This document shows positions 61,023 to 64,000 of a stretch of DNA of 64,000 nucleotides, in pieces; within the stretch, counting starts at the first letter, position 1; every line of letters starts with the position of its first letter. The notes beneath the pieces were generated by a model. The model was not told the DNA's origin, did no database searches, and was given only the letters and a program-made list of their open reading frames with translations. The DNA is from Sipunculus nudus (Eukaryota; Annelida; Sipuncula; Golfingiida; Sipunculidae): the NCBI GenBank assembly GCA_026874595.1, contig CM049319.1, forward strand, positions 65,651,417 to 65,715,416. The letters are read 5' to 3'. Position numbers and translations under genes: made by a program.

Positions 61023-61447
61023 TTATATGGACCGTTTGCAACACAATATATTGGCCTATCACATTTGGATATGTACACTTCTTAATAAGCATATATAAGC
61101 TACAGGATGTCGATAGCTGCATTTATAATAATTATAAGGAACCAATTAATAATAATAGTGTTGTTTGCAGTATAGGACGATTTAGGGATATTTTTTTTTG
61201 TTCGTTTTTTATTGATTTCCACAAAGTATATAGAAATGTTAACAGACATTTAAATAACGGCTCATACCACTTTTATCAGTAACTGAGTTTGTTTCATCTT
61301 ACATATGTTAAGTATAAACCGTGCCGCTTGTCGAATAACAAGGCTTTAGTTCGAAGCTATATATATATATAAGAGTCATGCATGCAGTGCATGTAAAATG
61401 AAGGGGATATACTTCCATGTAACATTTTTTCCAAGTTCAGGAGGCAT

Positions 61448-61484
<37 letters not shown>

Positions 61485-62132
61485 TGCACGAATGCATGCG
61501 TGTCGCTACAAATGTGTACTATAGCTATACCGGTACGTGGATTATTCGTGGTTATGACAAATGCCCAAGGCGATTTTGCTCAAGCCAATCCAAAACATCG
61601 GTGACTGACTGTAATTCCAATGAAAAATAAAAGTGAAATTTAATGATTTCGGCAAAGTTTTATTGTTTTTACTTGATATCCTTATATATATATATATATT
61701 GGTTTTTAGAAATTGCTTGAGGTTGTCATGGTTACGTGAAAAATGATTTTTAACGGTTGTCTTGAACAAATTCATAAACTTGCATATTTCATACTTCGAA
61801 ATATAACAAAGATACGTGCATGGACTTTTGGGCATTGTATGATTATTTTTTTACGTATTGCTGTTCTGTTAGAATAAAAATCCTCTGCAATATGTCTGCA
61901 TGTCTACATCTATATCCATAGCCCAGGCCATGTTCATATGCATAGGCCTATCCATAACAGGGTAATTTATATGGCGGTATATCAAGGTGGCACTATATAT
62001 ATTAAGTAATTAAACATTCATTACAGTAAGGAAGGGGTCGATCCATATATTTATAAGCGCGAGCTAGTGTTTTCTTTTTAAATCAATCACTTTCATTTTT
62101 AGAAGAGCCATATGCGCTCTGCAATGCGAATG

Positions 62133-62134
<2 letters not shown>

Positions 62135-62222
<88 letters not shown>
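62135..62222. repeat. (TA)n microsatellite
   Basis: About 88 bases of uninterrupted TA. Confidence 0.92.
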
Positions 62223-62228
<6 letters not shown>

Positions 62229-62479
62229 CTCTATATACCATATATGCACATGCAACACCCAGTATACAATCCACCCTCTTATAGATCCGACACATGCACC
62301 AAACGATTTTATTTCCTGTGTTTATGTGATTCTTGAGAATGTGTGGAGAAATAGGTCACACAGTTATACAGATGTACATAAACGCCTGGCTTATTCCATT
62401 ATGTATAAAGAATATACCGCTTGGTTCATTCTCGTGGGACCACCAAAGCGTAATAACTTTAATGAGGGCTCCTGGGTAC

Positions 62480-62494
62480 GCCACACACACACAC

Positions 62495-62525
<31 letters not shown>

Positions 62526-62728
62526 TATCCGCATTTATTATAATCTTTTGACATCCTTTTTTATAACACATGGCTGTCGACAGTTATGCTTATATATAGC
62601 TTTGAGAAATTGTAAGCAGGGTATATAGACACTAATACATTTATATTATAGGTGATTATGGCTGAGTGTGTACATGTGGTGATTCTAAAGATATATTTAC
62701 TCTAGCAAAGAGATATGACACTATGGAG

Positions 62729-62801
<73 letters not shown>

Positions 62802-62940
62802 GTGGTTGGTTAAGCAAATTAATTTTTTTTTTATTAATTTTAATAAGAGTTGCTTTGATTGATATATAATCTCCTGTTTTTTAAATATTTAATGAATTCT
62901 CAGAAACCTCCTCACAAACACACACACACACACACACACA
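62480..62940. repeat. (CA)n and (TA)n microsatellites
   Basis: (CA)n/(TA)n at 62482-62528, (TA)n at 62729-62801 and (CA)n at 62917-62940. Confidence 0.9.
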
Positions 62941-63434
62941 CGGCCCCATGCAGCTATAGGGGTTGTAATTAAAACTCTTTATACATTTCATATATATGTT
63001 ATATATATGTGTGTGTTTGTACATTTCTCGTTTAAACCTGTAGCAGTGTCGTCATGGTTACGAATATATACACAAGTGACAGCTGTCGAGCGCATGCGAG
63101 ATCGGGTCCAACTTATATGTTCAGGTCTGTTGTATACAGACTGCATGCAGTTTTAAATCCATCGATCCCCTCAAATACCTTCACACAGTTTAAAAACATT
63201 TGTCGATCGCGTCAAATAAGATCATGCTTAATGTATTTATGGTGAATATTATATATGTCAGAACGGTTTGGAATTTTTAAACTATTTAACAAACAATTGA
63301 TAGCTTTGGAGACCTGGCCGGGTTAAACAAAAAGCTTAATGATATATGACTCAAATGAATTCAGTCAAATTATGAAAAATAGCGTGCTCTCTCCTTCTTT
63401 CTTTCAATCGCTCTTTCTTGTTCTCTCTTCATTT

Positions 63435-63435
63435 T

Positions 63436-63519
<84 letters not shown>
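63435..63519. repeat. (TC)n passing into (TA)n
   Basis: About 33 bases of TC directly joined to about 48 bases of TA. Confidence 0.92.
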
Positions 63520-63521
<2 letters not shown>

Positions 63522-63913
63522 AATGTAATATGTATTCTTATGTAGTTAATTTTTTTTTTACAATAAACAATGATCACAAGATGTTGTATGGCTTGAACAG
63601 AACATATATGAAAATCATTGTTCCTGTTTACATTAAATATCTGTTGTGGCGTTGGTCAATTTCGTGACTTAGCTGAATTGGAACTAGGTCTGCGGAATAC
63701 ATTGTATAATTTAGCAGTTTTTGCATTGACCGCGTGAAACATATAAGGTCAACTGTTTTTTACGTATGTTTAAAACATTAAAACGAAATGTTAGTTGCGC
63801 TGACACATTTATTAGAAAACTTATTGTCAAAATGTTGTCTTCTTAATTAATTAAATGTTAGCTTTTTTAATTTATTGAAATCTTGTAGGAAATAATTTAT
63901 TGAAATGCAAACG

Positions 63914-63916
<3 letters not shown>

Positions 63917-63974
<58 letters not shown>
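63917..63974. repeat. (TA)n microsatellite near window end
   Basis: About 58 bases of TA. Confidence 0.92.
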
Positions 63975-63978
<4 letters not shown>

Positions 63979-64000
63979 TATGATAATGTAAAGTGTTGCA

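Overview
The window is nuclear DNA of an animal, most likely a marine invertebrate and probably a mollusc. It is AT-rich, the genes are split into short phase-compatible exons with GT/AG borders, and the sequence is crowded with SINEs, MITEs, a broken LINE, (TA)n runs, poly-C tracts and minisatellites. Nothing in it looks prokaryotic. The phylum is inferred from repeat style and gene structure, not proven.

Two complete protein-coding genes can be read, both on the minus strand. (1) A calumenin (CALU) gene has seven coding positions between 51652 and 39981, and possibly a 5' UTR exon near 58.7 kb. It encodes about 322 residues: a signal peptide, six EF-hand positions and a C-terminal HDEF ER-retention signal. 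The exon for EF-hand 5 is present twice (43846-44048 and 42679-42878), with borders that force the two copies to be mutually exclusive. (2) A divergent tetraspanin has eight coding exons between 13164 and 7623. It encodes about 282 residues: four membrane segments and a large extracellular loop with CCG, PxSCC and GC motifs. A poly(A) signal lies 68 bases past the stop. A third, edge-truncated exon of unknown identity may occupy bases 1-162 (minus).

Layout: 1-0.2 kb putative exon; 0.2-7.6 kb intergenic, with a pogo/Tigger-like MITE (1146-1696), a TTAA-flanked foldback element (2267-2741), (TA)n runs and a 162-bp tandem duplication; 7.6-13.2 kb tetraspanin; 13.2-26.5 kb intergenic, with a LINE reverse-transcriptase relic broken by a later insertion, LINE-type 3' tails and hAT-like ends carrying poly-C; 26.6-31.4 kb a roughly 4.8-kb satellite of 36-bp units whose frames stay open by arithmetic (His-rich in one frame), interrupted by an LTR-like insert at 31.4-32.1 kb; 33.2-34.7 kb an element with GC-rich ends; 35-40 kb a SINE, poly-C hAT ends and the likely CALU 3' UTR; 40-51.7 kb CALU; 51.7-58.7 kb CALU 5' intron, with a 32-bp minisatellite, a complete hAT MITE with a perfect 8-bp target duplication, and a 2.07-kb inverted-repeat element carrying eight identical copies of a 15-bp motif; 58.8-59 kb probable CALU promoter with two CCAAT boxes; 59-64 kb intergenic, extremely rich in (TA)n.

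The two genes have no obvious functional link (ER calcium-binding chaperone; plasma-membrane scaffold). The points most worth following are the duplicated CALU exon, whose 5' splice site lies inside a 23-bp minisatellite, and the 15-bp-motif element in the CALU 5' intron.
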